The position numbers and the translations under genes were made by a program. 64,000 nt of DNA from Burkholderiales bacterium (GTDB lineage: Bacteria > Pseudomonadota > Gammaproteobacteria > Burkholderiales > Burkholderiaceae_C), in contig CANCFV010000001.1 in assembly GCA_947377275.1 (NCBI GenBank), forward strand, positions 56,323 to 120,322, written 5' to 3'. This document shows, in pieces, positions 1 to 8,270 of this stretch. Within the stretch, counting starts at the first letter, position 1. Each line of letters opens with the position of its first letter. The notes under the pieces are model-generated. The model made no database searches, was not told the DNA's origin, and saw only the letters and a program-made list of their open reading frames with translations.

Positions 1-1077
1 GATCTGCACGGCCTTGTCATCGCTCAAAACCTTGGGTGAGCCGTCGAGCGCCTTGATGGCACCGCCGCCCTTGCCGTTGGCTTGGTGGCAGGCTGCGCAG
101 TTGGCGTCGTACACCTTCTGGCCGCGCGAGATCAGGTCGGCTTGCATCCAGACCTTGCTGGGGTCATCGGCCAGGGCCTGCATTTCTTTCTGGCGTTCAG
201 CCACCCACTTGGCATAGTCTTCGGCAGACAGCACCTTCACGTGGATGGGCATGTAGGCGTGCTCTTTGCCGCACAGCTCGACGCATTGCCCGTAGTAGTC
301 ACCCACCTTCTCGGCACGGAACCAGGTGTCGCGCACGAAGCCAGGGATGGCGTCTTGCTTGATGCCAAAAGCCGGCACCATGAAGGAGTGGATGACGTCG
401 TTGGCCGTGGTGATCAGGCGAACCTTGCGATCAACAGGCACCACCATGGGCTTGTCGACCTTGAGCAAATAGTTGTCGCCCTCGGGCGTTCCCGCATCAG
501 ACAAGGCACGCTGGGTGGCGTCCAGGGTGGAGACGAAGTGAATGCCCTCGCCGTCGCCCTTGATGTAGTCGTAGCCCCACTTCCATTGTTGGCCCGTGAC
601 CTTGATGGTGAGGTCGGCGTTGGTGGTGTCTTTTTGGGCCACCACCACCTTGGTGGCAGGCAAAGCCATGCCGATCACGATGATGAACGGGATGATCGTC
701 CAGATGATTTCCACCGTGGTGGACTCGTGGAAATCAGAGGCCTTGTGCCCCTTGGATTTGCGGTGCTTGAAGATGGAATAGAACATCACCCCGAAGACCA
801 GCACAAAGATCGCCACACAGATGTAGAGCATCATGTAATGGAGGCTCCGCTGCTCTATGGCGATGCGGGTGACGGGCGCATGCAGGTCAAGCTGGTGCAC
901 GGCAGGCCCGCCTGGCAGATCGTTCACCGCCCACGCAGTCTGCATGGCCAACGCGCCGATGCCCATGAGCGCAGCACGCGCGCATGGCATGGCGCGGTTG
1001 AACACAGAGGCCCTTGGGGCTGGCGGTGTTGCACGGTTCATTCGGTGCCCAGGAACTTTGATCATGTCTTCGCTCAT
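1..1077 (-). CDS. coxB: cytochrome c oxidase subunit II, with C-terminal cytochrome c domain (3' partial)
   Basis: Subunit II of an aa3/caa3-type terminal oxidase, taking electrons from cytochrome c through the CuA centre in the periplasm. The frame is open to the window edge, so 359 residues are visible and the end is missing. A signal-like hydrophobic stretch lies at residues 32-50. Transmembrane segments follow from about residue 80. The CuA motif C265-VEL-C269-GKE-H273 with M276 is complete. A c-type heme motif CAACH lies at 327-331, so a fused cytochrome c domain follows the cupredoxin domain; its methionine ligand would lie beyond the window. Start chosen at the ATG at 1077; the Shine-Dalgarno is weak, and internal ATGs at 1065 and 1041 are alternatives. 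The DUF2244 gene just upstream on the same strand is a usual neighbour of cox operons. Confidence 0.95.
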   Translation of the reverse strand, partial: MSEDMIKVPGHRMNRATPPAPRASVFNRAMPCARAALMGIGALAMQTAWAVNDLPGGPAVHQLDLHAPVTRIAIEQRSLHYMMLYICVAIFVLVFGVMFYSIFKHRKSKGHKASDFHESTTVEIIWTIIPFIIVIGMALPATKVVVAQKDTTNADLTIKVTGQQWKWGYDYIKGDGEGIHFVSTLDATQRALSDAGTPEGDNYLLKVDKPMVVPVDRKVRLITTANDVIHSFMVPAFGIKQDAIPGFVRDTWFRAEKVGDYYGQCVELCGKEHAYMPIHVKVLSAEDYAKWVAERQKEMQALADDPSKVWMQADLISRGQKVYDANCAACHQANGKGGGAIKALDGSPKVLSDDKAVQI

Positions 1078-1143
1078 CTCGGGTTGAACGTGGTCATCGC
1101 GGGGCGCTGCGACCCAAGTGCCTGACCGGGCACCTGGGCTTGG

Positions 1144-1713
1144 TCAATCGTCCAGGTGTTTGAGGACGGACCGCAACTCGGCAGCCAACTGCTGCCGCCC
1201 TTGTTTTTCAAGGAATTCACCAACCAGGATGCTTCGCCCCTGGCCGTGCAAACGCAGCAGGGAGCCGTCTTGCCATTCAGGCTCGACACGCAACCAGCGC
1301 GGATGGAAATGTGTTTCGCTCAGGCGCCCTGCCCTGTGCTGGGCCACGCGCACGCTGTGGACGTGCATGGCGATGTGGTCGGCGTCGTGTAGGTGGCGCC
1401 GTGCATGGATCGCGCCCATGAGGGTGCTGCAAGCCAAGGCAGCCAGGCCGCACACCCAGGCGTCGGCCAAGGGCCATTCGGCACTCGACTGCCACATCAG
1501 CACGGCGGCCAAGCCCAGAGCGAGGGCAAGCAGGGGCAACGCTTGAGCCGCCGCATTGGCCGCTTTGGGCATGGCCCACTCGGCCAGGCACGCATCGAGC
1601 GCATGAGCACCGATCTGCTGCTGACTGTGAGCGTGTTGCGTGACGGGATGCCAAACCCCCATCCGCAAGGCGAATGGCGATGTCAAACCCAAAGTTGACA
1701 AAGTGGCGGTCAT
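1144..1713 (-). CDS. DUF2244 family membrane protein
   Basis: A 189-residue protein whose C-terminal half matches the DUF2244 pattern as remembered: a stretch around HPRWLRVEP, then a basic strand, then VGEFLEKQGRQ near the end. Two hydrophobic segments sit in the middle, around the runs of Leu and Ala before and after a WPLADAW turn. Members are often encoded beside cytochrome oxidase genes, as here directly upstream of coxB, but their role is not established. The start is set at the ATG at 1713, preceded by TAGGAG about 10 nt upstream. The frame stays open for 44 more codons upstream, but that extension is basic, carries no domain and has no better start signal. Confidence 0.8.
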   Translation of the reverse strand: MTATLSTLGLTSPFALRMGVWHPVTQHAHSQQQIGAHALDACLAEWAMPKAANAAAQALPLLALALGLAAVLMWQSSAEWPLADAWVCGLAALACSTLMGAIHARRHLHDADHIAMHVHSVRVAQHRAGRLSETHFHPRWLRVEPEWQDGSLLRLHGQGRSILVGEFLEKQGRQQLAAELRSVLKHLDD

Positions 1714-1924
1714 TGCGCCAAGGCTCCTAAGCACGCAGGCATCCCCGAAGGATCGCTTCGGGACGTATTGACCTCGACGAGCCCACCTAGTCAGGGGGTT
1801 GATCAGGGTCAATTTCATTCTAGCCAGCGGCTTGAGGCACCTCAAGGCGCAATCGGCGTTGTCGTGCTATGACTAACCCGCGGTTCTTGGCACATTGATG
1901 CGCCAGCACGTCAACGCGCACCTC

Positions 1925-2893
1925 TCAGGGCTTGTCACCCTTGCGCACCATGCGTTTCATGTCGCTCAAAGACACGCGTGCTTCCTCGCTGACTTTGATG
2001 CGCGGTTCAGGTTTGATGGCGTGCCCGTAGACCAGCTCGACGGTCAAACCCAAGCGACCATCTGGGCGCACCAGGGCATCGGCCAATTCGGCGCGAAGCC
2101 GAGCCAGCCATCGCGGTGTGCGCAGGCCAGTGAATCGCCCGACTGCCACGTTACCGCCCCATGCGCGCAACTCTGCCAGCAGGGCATCGGGGCTGGCCCA
2201 GGTCAGGGTGATGGTTTCCATGTCCATGACCGGATCGGCAAAACCGGCTTTTACCAGTTCGTCGCCCAGGTCGTGCATGTCGATGAAGTCGATGGTGGGC
2301 AAGGACCAACCGTTACGCTGAAACACCCCGCGCAATTCGCGGGCGGTGTCGGGCCCCAATCCCGAGCACATCAAGAAACCGCCGAACGCGAGGTGGCGGT
2401 GCCATTGGGTCATCACCGCAGGCAAGTCAGCGCAGGCGTGCAGTGTCATGTTGGCCCACAACATGTCCACGCCGTCGGGCTGCCAGGGAAATGAGGCGTC
2501 TTGCGGCGCAAACACGGCAGGGGCCTCGTTGCGCCACAAAGTTCGCCAGCTGGGCTTGTGAGCCGACAAGGCGGCACTGCGGCTGCGTTGGGCAAGCGCC
2601 TCGGTGGGCTCGAGCACCCAGCGCCGCGCCTCGGGGTATTGGGCTTGCACCGCCGGGGCGCCAGCGCCCAAAAAGGCCGACCAGTCCAGCCACTGCGTGG
2701 GCGTGAGTCGAATGGGGGCCAGTTTGTCGGCCAGACGCCGGGCCACCTCCTGATGCAGCCAGGGAGCGTCCGCCGCAGCGCTCAGGCGGCGAACCTGTCG
2801 CGACAAGGCCAGTGCTTGCGGCGCGCAAGGGTGTGCTGGCGGTGGGGCAGCAGGCGGCGGTGATGAGCTGGCGGGGGCGAAGGATTCGGTCAT
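1925..2893 (-). CDS. BioC-like SAM-dependent methyltransferase
   Basis: A 322-residue protein resembling betaproteobacterial proteins annotated as biotin synthesis protein BioC (malonyl-ACP O-methyltransferase, which primes pimeloyl synthesis). It has a proline-rich N-terminus, then an N-terminal segment like BioC with RRLADKLAPIR around residue 52. A class I methyltransferase fold follows: a degenerate glycine motif near LGAGAP, the stretch DMLWANMTLHACADLP, and a GGFLMCSGLGPDT strand-loop. The SAM glycine motif is weaker than in enterobacterial BioC, so substrate assignment is by family similarity only. It lies divergently from comF, an arrangement I recall from other Burkholderiales. Its start is 64 nt from that of comF, so the two share a short promoter region. 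Confidence 0.7.
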   Translation of the reverse strand: MTESFAPASSSPPPAAPPPAHPCAPQALALSRQVRRLSAAADAPWLHQEVARRLADKLAPIRLTPTQWLDWSAFLGAGAPAVQAQYPEARRWVLEPTEALAQRSRSAALSAHKPSWRTLWRNEAPAVFAPQDASFPWQPDGVDMLWANMTLHACADLPAVMTQWHRHLAFGGFLMCSGLGPDTARELRGVFQRNGWSLPTIDFIDMHDLGDELVKAGFADPVMDMETITLTWASPDALLAELRAWGGNVAVGRFTGLRTPRWLARLRAELADALVRPDGRLGLTVELVYGHAIKPEPRIKVSEEARVSLSDMKRMVRKGDKP

Positions 2894-2957
2894 GTCTGGC
2901 AGGGTGACCCCATTGCGGGCGATTCACCGCGGCCGGGGCGCTCAGTATATTGAGGCG

Positions 2958-3743
2958 ATGCATTCCCTTGCCCGTTCTTGGTCACTGGCCGGCGCCGCAG
3001 GCTGGCTGAACGCCCTGCCAAGCCAATGCCTGATCTGCCGCCGCTGGCAGCGAGGTGCACTGTGCGAGGCTTGCCTGAGCCACACCCGGCGGCGGGTGCC
3101 CCGGTGCCCACGCTGCGCCATCGACTTGCGCCCCCACCCTGCGCCTGCGCACTGCGTGCCCTGTGATGACCAGACACCTGAATTTGACCGGGCGATCACA
3201 GCGCTGGACTACGCACAACCCTGGTCCACCCTGCTGGCACGCCTCAAGTTCAGCGAAGGCACCGCCTTGGCTCGCCCCTTGGGGAAGCTGCTGGCCGAGG
3301 CGGTATCGGCCAGATCGACCCCGGTCGATTTCGTTTTGCCGGTGCCCCTGTCCACGCAAAGGCTGCGCGAGCGCGGCTACAACCAGTCGTGGCTGCTGGC
3401 GCAAGCCGTGTCTCGTCAGCTCAAGCTGCCAGCGCGGCACGACCTGCTCAAGCGTGCGCAACACACCGAGCGTTTGATGACGCTGGACGCGGAGCAACGT
3501 CGAGCGCACATCCATGGCGTCTTTGAAGTGCCTTCGCAAGCCCTTCCCTTGATCGAAGGACGACACCTGGCCGTGGTGGACGACGTGATGACCACCGGCG
3601 CCACGCTCAACGAGGTCAGCGCGACGCTGCTGGAAGCCGGCGCACGCAGCGTGTCGGTGTGGGTGCTGGCCCGCACGCCGGCGCCCAAGCAGCGCAAGGC
3701 ATCGGCTGGCGAGCGCTCGACGGAGCCAGACGACAGGCTCTGA
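2958..3743 (+). CDS. comF: ComF family phosphoribosyltransferase-like protein
   Basis: A 261-residue ComF/GntX protein. Four CxxC pairs at C24/C27, C36/C39, C50/C53 and C66/C69 form the zinc-binding N-terminal part. The type I phosphoribosyltransferase signature VVDDVMTTGAT lies at 206-216. The conserved RERGYNQS element is at about 137-144. ComF family members are linked to DNA uptake and natural competence; the PRTase substrate is unknown. The frame is open upstream to 2892, but the ATG at 2958 is preferred because it has a TGAGG-like site just before it and begins directly ahead of the family core. Confidence 0.9.
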   Translation: MHSLARSWSLAGAAGWLNALPSQCLICRRWQRGALCEACLSHTRRRVPRCPRCAIDLRPHPAPAHCVPCDDQTPEFDRAITALDYAQPWSTLLARLKFSEGTALARPLGKLLAEAVSARSTPVDFVLPVPLSTQRLRERGYNQSWLLAQAVSRQLKLPARHDLLKRAQHTERLMTLDAEQRRAHIHGVFEVPSQALPLIEGRHLAVVDDVMTTGATLNEVSATLLEAGARSVSVWVLARTPAPKQRKASAGERSTEPDDRL

Positions 3744-3833
3744 ATCTGAAGACCTCAGGGCCTGCGATACTGACAAGGTCAGCGCGGGCCAGCGGTGTTT
3801 CGCGGCAGCGGCTGACCCCCTGCCCACTTGCCC

Positions 3834-5057
3834 ATGTCAGCCCAAGCCCGCAGCCTGCCTTCCACCTTGCGCCACATCCTGATGTGGTCTGCCCTGTCGG
3901 CGGGCGTGGCGGCGCTGGCCGGGACCGCATCCGCTTTTTTCTTGCTGACGCTGGACTGGGTGACGGCGATACGCGAATCCCACCGGTGGCTGATCGCCTT
4001 GCTGCCTTTGGCTGGCGCCGGCGTGGCGTGGCTTTACCTGCGCCTGGGTCGGTCGGTGGAGGGTGGCAACAACCTCTTGCTGGACGAAATCCACGATCCG
4101 AAGGCAGTGGTGCCTCTGCGCATGGCGCCCTTGATTTTGTTGAGCACGCTGGTGTCGCACCTGTTTGGCGCTTCGGTGGGGCGCGAAGGCACGGCGGTGC
4201 AGATGGGCGGCGCCCTGGCAGACCAGTTCTCGGCGGTGTTCAAGCTCTCGCACCAAGACCGTCGGCTGCTCTTGATGGCTGGCATCAGCGCGGGCTTTGC
4301 ATCGGTGTTCGGCACGCCCCTGGCCGGCGCGGTGTTCGGCCTGGAGGTGCTGGCCGTGGGCCGGCTGCGGCACGATGCCCTGCTGCCCTGCGTGCTGTCG
4401 GCGGTGCTGGCCGATCAGGTGACGCGGCTGTGGGGCGTGCACCATGGCGTTTACGCCGCGGGCTTGGTGCCAAGCTTGTCGGCGCAGAGCCTGGGGCTGA
4501 CCGCACTGGCTGGGGTGGCCTTTGGCGTGGCGGCGATGGCGTTTGCCCGAAGCAGCCAGGCCCTGTCGTCTCGCATGGCGCGGTGGGTGCCATCGCCGCT
4601 GTGGCGACCCGTTTGGGGTGGCGCGCTATTGGCACTGGCCGTGTGGGCACTGGATGGCTGGCGTTACGTGGGCCTGGGCCTGGTCCCCGTACAAGAGGCT
4701 TTTGCGGGGCCGGTGCCTGTGTGGGACTTTGCCGCGAAGATGGCCAGCACGGTGCTGTCTTTGGGCACCGGTTTCAAAGGCGGTGAGGTAACGCCCCTGT
4801 TTTTCATCGGGGCCACCTTGGGCAACGCCCTGGCCCCCTTGCTGCACATGCCCGTAGGCACCCTGGCTGCGCTGGGCTTTGTGGCGGTATTTGCCGGCGC
4901 CGCCAACACGCCCTTGGCTTGCACCTTGATGGCGATCGAGCTGTTCGGTGCGCCGATCGCTGTGCTGGCGGCACTGGCCTGCACCATGAGCTACCTGTGC
5001 TCCGGGCACCAGGGCATCTACAAAGCCCAGCGGCGAGACGGCGTGAAAGTGAGCTGA
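3834..5057 (+). CDS. CLC family anion/proton antiporter, probable fluoride (CLC-F) type
   Basis: A 407-residue polytopic inner-membrane protein of the CLC channel/antiporter family. Instead of the chloride-selective GSGIP motif it has GGNNL at 77-81. Instead of GREGP it has GREGT at 116-120, keeping the gating glutamate E118. It also carries GTPLAGAVFGLEV and the GGEVTPLFFIG helix. As I recall the CLC-F clade, the NN-type selectivity loop and GREGT are its hallmarks, so fluoride/proton antiport for fluoride resistance is likely, though annotation pipelines usually call this 'voltage-gated chloride channel'. The start ATG at 3834 is 91 nt after comF on the same strand. I looked for a fluoride riboswitch upstream and saw none. 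Confidence 0.85.
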   Translation: MSAQARSLPSTLRHILMWSALSAGVAALAGTASAFFLLTLDWVTAIRESHRWLIALLPLAGAGVAWLYLRLGRSVEGGNNLLLDEIHDPKAVVPLRMAPLILLSTLVSHLFGASVGREGTAVQMGGALADQFSAVFKLSHQDRRLLLMAGISAGFASVFGTPLAGAVFGLEVLAVGRLRHDALLPCVLSAVLADQVTRLWGVHHGVYAAGLVPSLSAQSLGLTALAGVAFGVAAMAFARSSQALSSRMARWVPSPLWRPVWGGALLALAVWALDGWRYVGLGLVPVQEAFAGPVPVWDFAAKMASTVLSLGTGFKGGEVTPLFFIGATLGNALAPLLHMPVGTLAALGFVAVFAGAANTPLACTLMAIELFGAPIAVLAALACTMSYLCSGHQGIYKAQRRDGVKVS

Positions 5058-5149
5058 GGCCTGGCCGGCTGCGTGCAATCCGCGGTACCCTGAAGGGCGT
5101 GTTGCACGATCAGGTCAACGCGCTTTTGACACCACCACCGGAAAACACC

Positions 5150-5284
5150 ATGGGCAAAGAACAACGTTCGACCAAAGAGACCAAGAAACCCAAGAAGGAC
5201 ACGTCACCCCCGAAGCCGATTTCAGCCGGCGCGGTGATGCCCACCAAGGTCACGGTCGTGCCCGACCGCAGCAAGAAGAAGTGA
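5150..5284 (+). CDS. small lysine-rich hypothetical protein
   Basis: A 44-codon reading frame with an ATG at 5150 whose product is strongly basic and disordered-looking: Lys-rich start (RSTKETKKPKKD), Pro-Pro-Lys-Pro turn, a hydrophobic centre and a terminal KKK. Similar tiny Lys/Pro proteins occur in Burkholderiales genomes as far as I recall, but I know no function. It lies 92 nt after the CLC gene and stops 3 nt before the convergent adaptor gene. The reading is supported by ATG position and composition, not by a domain. Confidence 0.5.
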   Translation: MGKEQRSTKETKKPKKDTSPPKPISAGAVMPTKVTVVPDRSKKK

Positions 5285-5287
5285 GCC

Positions 5288-6160
5288 TCAGGGGGCAAAG
5301 CGCACCGCGCACTTGATGCCCGAGGGGATGCGGTTGCCAGGGTTGCTCAATTCGAGCCGGACCCGGAAGGTGCCGCTGGCCGCGTCCACGACGCGGTCGA
5401 CCACCGTGACGCGCGCTTTGTAGCTGCCGGGAAACAGCGGTTCGAGTTTGACCTCGGCCATCGCACCCGGCTTGATCGCGCCAAACAAGGCCACGGGGGC
5501 GATGGTCTCGACATTCAGTGGATCGATCTGCGCGATGCGCGCGATCTTTTCTTGCGAGATGTGGTTGCCCGGTGCCAGAAAACGCTCGATCACCACCCCG
5601 TTGATGGGGCTGGTGATGGTGCGCAGGGCCAGCACCTGCTGTTGGTGCTTGACTTCCAACTCGGCGATGCGGGTCTGGGTTTCGAGCTCATCCTTGTCGC
5701 TGGCCGAAATCAAACTTTTCTTGAACAGCTCGTCGTTGCGCTGTACCTTGCGCTGACCGTATTCGAGCTGGGCGCGCTTGAGGTCGAGCGTGGCGGCTTC
5801 CACATTGGCATTCAGGCGCGCCACGATCTGACCAGCACGGACGTTGTCGCCGCGCTCGATCAGCACCTGTGACAGCGTGCCCTCCACCGGACTGCCCACA
5901 TCGGCAATCAAACGCGGCTCCAACAGGCACTGCAGGCCATCGCTCACGGGTTTGGGCTTGACCGCGCCCAGGGCGGGCGTGGCCAACGCTGGCGCCGGTG
6001 CTGGCCTGGCTTGTGGCGCGATGGGCGCAGCAGCGGGCTGAACCGCCCTGGCGGCTGGGCTCTGGGCATGGGCCGCAGCTTGGACCAACGTCAGCCCCAC
6101 GGCGATGCCCATGGCAACAGCGGTCGATGGCAGGTGGCGGGCGGCACGCGGTTGGCGCAT
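5288..6160 (-). CDS. periplasmic HlyD/RND-type adaptor protein
   Basis: A 290-residue membrane-fusion (adaptor) protein. Residues 1-32 form a signal peptide ending AAAHAQ. An Ala/Pro-rich linker follows. Then comes a lipoyl/barrel half-motif (ADVGSPVEGTLSQVLIERGDNVRAGQ), a short alpha-helical hairpin rich in Glu/Lys/Gln, the second lipoyl half (ITSPINGVVIERFLAPGNHIS), and a beta-barrel ending in VRFAP. It is the last gene of the giant-protein locus, 49 nt after the SecA-like gene. It would bridge inner membrane and outer channel. The start is the ATG at 6160 with GGAG upstream; an ATG at 6199 in the same frame would add 13 residues. Confidence 0.85.
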   Translation of the reverse strand: MRQPRAARHLPSTAVAMGIAVGLTLVQAAAHAQSPAARAVQPAAAPIAPQARPAPAPALATPALGAVKPKPVSDGLQCLLEPRLIADVGSPVEGTLSQVLIERGDNVRAGQIVARLNANVEAATLDLKRAQLEYGQRKVQRNDELFKKSLISASDKDELETQTRIAELEVKHQQQVLALRTITSPINGVVIERFLAPGNHISQEKIARIAQIDPLNVETIAPVALFGAIKPGAMAEVKLEPLFPGSYKARVTVVDRVVDAASGTFRVRLELSNPGNRIPSGIKCAVRFAP

Positions 6161-6209
6161 GGGGGAACTCCAAGAGGTCAAGAACACAGGAAAACGCATT
6201 GGACCAGAC

Positions 6210-8270
6210 TCATTCGGGTCGGCCCGTGAAAGACAGGATGGTATCGAGGCGTTTGTCTGCCTCGTACAAGGCGCGGCGCACGCCTCGCTGCAAGCGCTCT
6301 GAGCGCCATTGCACCCAGTTGACGAACCACCGGGCTTGGGGCGGGGCCGTCTGGCGCCCGACACGCTGCTCGCGCGCAACAGCATGGCGAACGGGCTTGG
6401 CAATCAGGCCTTGCGACACGCCATCGAACAGCGGGTCGTCGAGCGCCAGGAAGGCCTCGAACACGCCCGGGTCGCCCTGGCGGGCACAGCGCCCAGCGAG
6501 CTGACGGTCGATGCGCGCGGTTTCGTGGCGCTCGGTGAGGATGACGTGCAAGCCCCCCAATTCGGCCACGCCGGGGCCCAACGCGATGTCGGTGCCACGA
6601 CCGGCCATGTTGGTGGCAATGGTGATGCGGCCTTGCTCGCCCGCGCTGCTGACGATGTCGGCTTCGGCATCGTCTTGCTTGGCATTGAGCACGGCATGCA
6701 CCAGCCCGCGACGGGTGAGCAGCTCACTGAACAGTTCAGACGCTGCGACGGAGCGCGTGCCGATCAGCACCGGCACCCGCTGGGCGTGGAGCTGCGCCAC
6801 GCGTTCGGCCACGGCCGCCCACTTGCTGGGGCCGTCCACAAAGACGCGGTCTGGCTTGACGACGCGGCGGCTCGCGCGGTGCGTGGGCACGCGCACCACG
6901 GCCAGGTCGTAGACGCTGCCGAGTTCATCGCGGATCTCGGCGGCCGTGCCGGTCATGCCGCCCAGGCGCAGGTAGCGCTTGAAATAACGCTGGTAGCTGA
7001 TGCGCGCCAAGGTCTCTTTGATGGGGGTGACCTGGCAGCCCTCTTTGACCTCGATGAGCTGGTGCAGCCCCTGCGCCCACGAGCGATCAGGCATGACGCG
7101 GCCGGTGAACTCGTCGATCACCTGGATCTTGCCTTCGCGGATGAGGTAGTGCTCATCCTGCAGGTAAAGGTGCTGCGCGGTGAGTGCGCGCAGGGCGAGC
7201 TCTTCGCGGCGCAGGGTCATGGTCCAGACGCCAGATTGCGTCTCGCTCCAGGCGTTGACCTGCTCGCGTCCGGCCTCGGTCAACTCGATGCGGCGCTCGC
7301 CACGCAAGATGCGGTAGTGCTCGCCTTCGCTCAAGGTGGCGGCCAGTGCCAAGGCCTCGGCGGCGGTGCGGGCTTCGTCATCAGGCGGCTGCTCGGCCGA
7401 GATGATCAGCGGCACGCGGGCCTCGTCGATCAAGACGCTGTCGGCCTCGTCCACGATGGCGAAGTGCATGCCACGCAGCAACAGCTGCTCGGTGCGGCTC
7501 TGCGCCTTGCCTGACAGGCGCTCGACCTGCAGTTGCAAGGGACCGGCACCGGGGCGGTAGGCTGCGCCCAGGGCGATGCGGTCGCGCAGGTAATCAAACA
7601 CCACGGTTTTGTTGCAGGCATAGACCACGTCGTGGGCATAGGCCACGCGGCGCTCGGCGGGGCTCATGTCTTCGGTGACGAAGGCCACGCTCAGGCCCAG
7701 GGCCTCGTAGACCGGGCGCATCAAGTCGCAGTCGCGCTGCACGAGGTAGTCGTTCACCGTGATGACGTGGGTGGGTAGGCCCGCCAGGGCCGCGGTGCAC
7801 GCGGGCAAGGTGGCGGTGAGCGTTTTGCCTTCGCCGGTGTTCATTTCGGCCACCATGCCGTTGACCATGATCCAGCCGCCCATGAGCTGGACATCGAAGT
7901 GGCGCTTGCCCAGGCACAGCTCACCCGCACGGCGAACCAGGGCAAAGGCGCAGGCCACGTGGGTGTCAATCAAGCCATCGCGGCGCAAACCAGCCGCCAC
8001 CTCGCGTGCGCGTTCGGGCAGGTCGGCAGCAGTGAGCGTGCCCATGGCCTGCTCGGCCTGGTCGACCTGTGCCGGAAAGCCCAAGGCGCGCGCCGGTGCC
8101 GCGCGAAAACGACGCGTCAAGCGCCCCATCAACGCTTGCCCGGTTTCTTCGAGCCAGCCCTCTGTTTCAGGCTCGGCTCGCTCGGGGTAAGGGTCGTGCG
8201 GCGCTGCCCAAGGGGCGCTGGGCAGGTACCAGGGCGCGTGGTGACGCGGCACAGGCGCTGACTCAGACAT
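6210..8270 (-). CDS. shortened SecA-like ATPase
   Basis: A 686-residue protein with the SecA motor core but well short of the roughly 900 residues of housekeeping SecA. Visible: Walker A GEGKT at 146-150; DEAD at 274-277; a preprotein-crosslinking segment with IDEFTGRVMPDR; second RecA lobe with MTGTAAE, TNMAGRGTDIALG and RCARQGDPG. The chain ends soon after, so most of the C-terminal helical scaffold/wing and the SEC-C zinc tail are absent. The N-terminus is also different: a Pro/Glu-rich stretch precedes the motor. Its ATG overlaps the stop of the M50 fusion gene by 8 nt (ATGTCTGA), so the two are translationally coupled. The likely role is driving or staging export of the giant protein; no SecYEG copy is nearby. 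Confidence 0.9.
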   Translation of the reverse strand: MSESAPVPRHHAPWYLPSAPWAAPHDPYPERAEPETEGWLEETGQALMGRLTRRFRAAPARALGFPAQVDQAEQAMGTLTAADLPERAREVAAGLRRDGLIDTHVACAFALVRRAGELCLGKRHFDVQLMGGWIMVNGMVAEMNTGEGKTLTATLPACTAALAGLPTHVITVNDYLVQRDCDLMRPVYEALGLSVAFVTEDMSPAERRVAYAHDVVYACNKTVVFDYLRDRIALGAAYRPGAGPLQLQVERLSGKAQSRTEQLLLRGMHFAIVDEADSVLIDEARVPLIISAEQPPDDEARTAAEALALAATLSEGEHYRILRGERRIELTEAGREQVNAWSETQSGVWTMTLRREELALRALTAQHLYLQDEHYLIREGKIQVIDEFTGRVMPDRSWAQGLHQLIEVKEGCQVTPIKETLARISYQRYFKRYLRLGGMTGTAAEIRDELGSVYDLAVVRVPTHRASRRVVKPDRVFVDGPSKWAAVAERVAQLHAQRVPVLIGTRSVAASELFSELLTRRGLVHAVLNAKQDDAEADIVSSAGEQGRITIATNMAGRGTDIALGPGVAELGGLHVILTERHETARIDRQLAGRCARQGDPGVFEAFLALDDPLFDGVSQGLIAKPVRHAVAREQRVGRQTAPPQARWFVNWVQWRSERLQRGVRRALYEADKRLDTILSFTGRPE

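Noticed and set aside
3744..3833. Fluoride riboswitch upstream of the CLC gene
   Set aside because: The conserved pseudoknot blocks of the crcB motif are not visible in this 90-nt gap.
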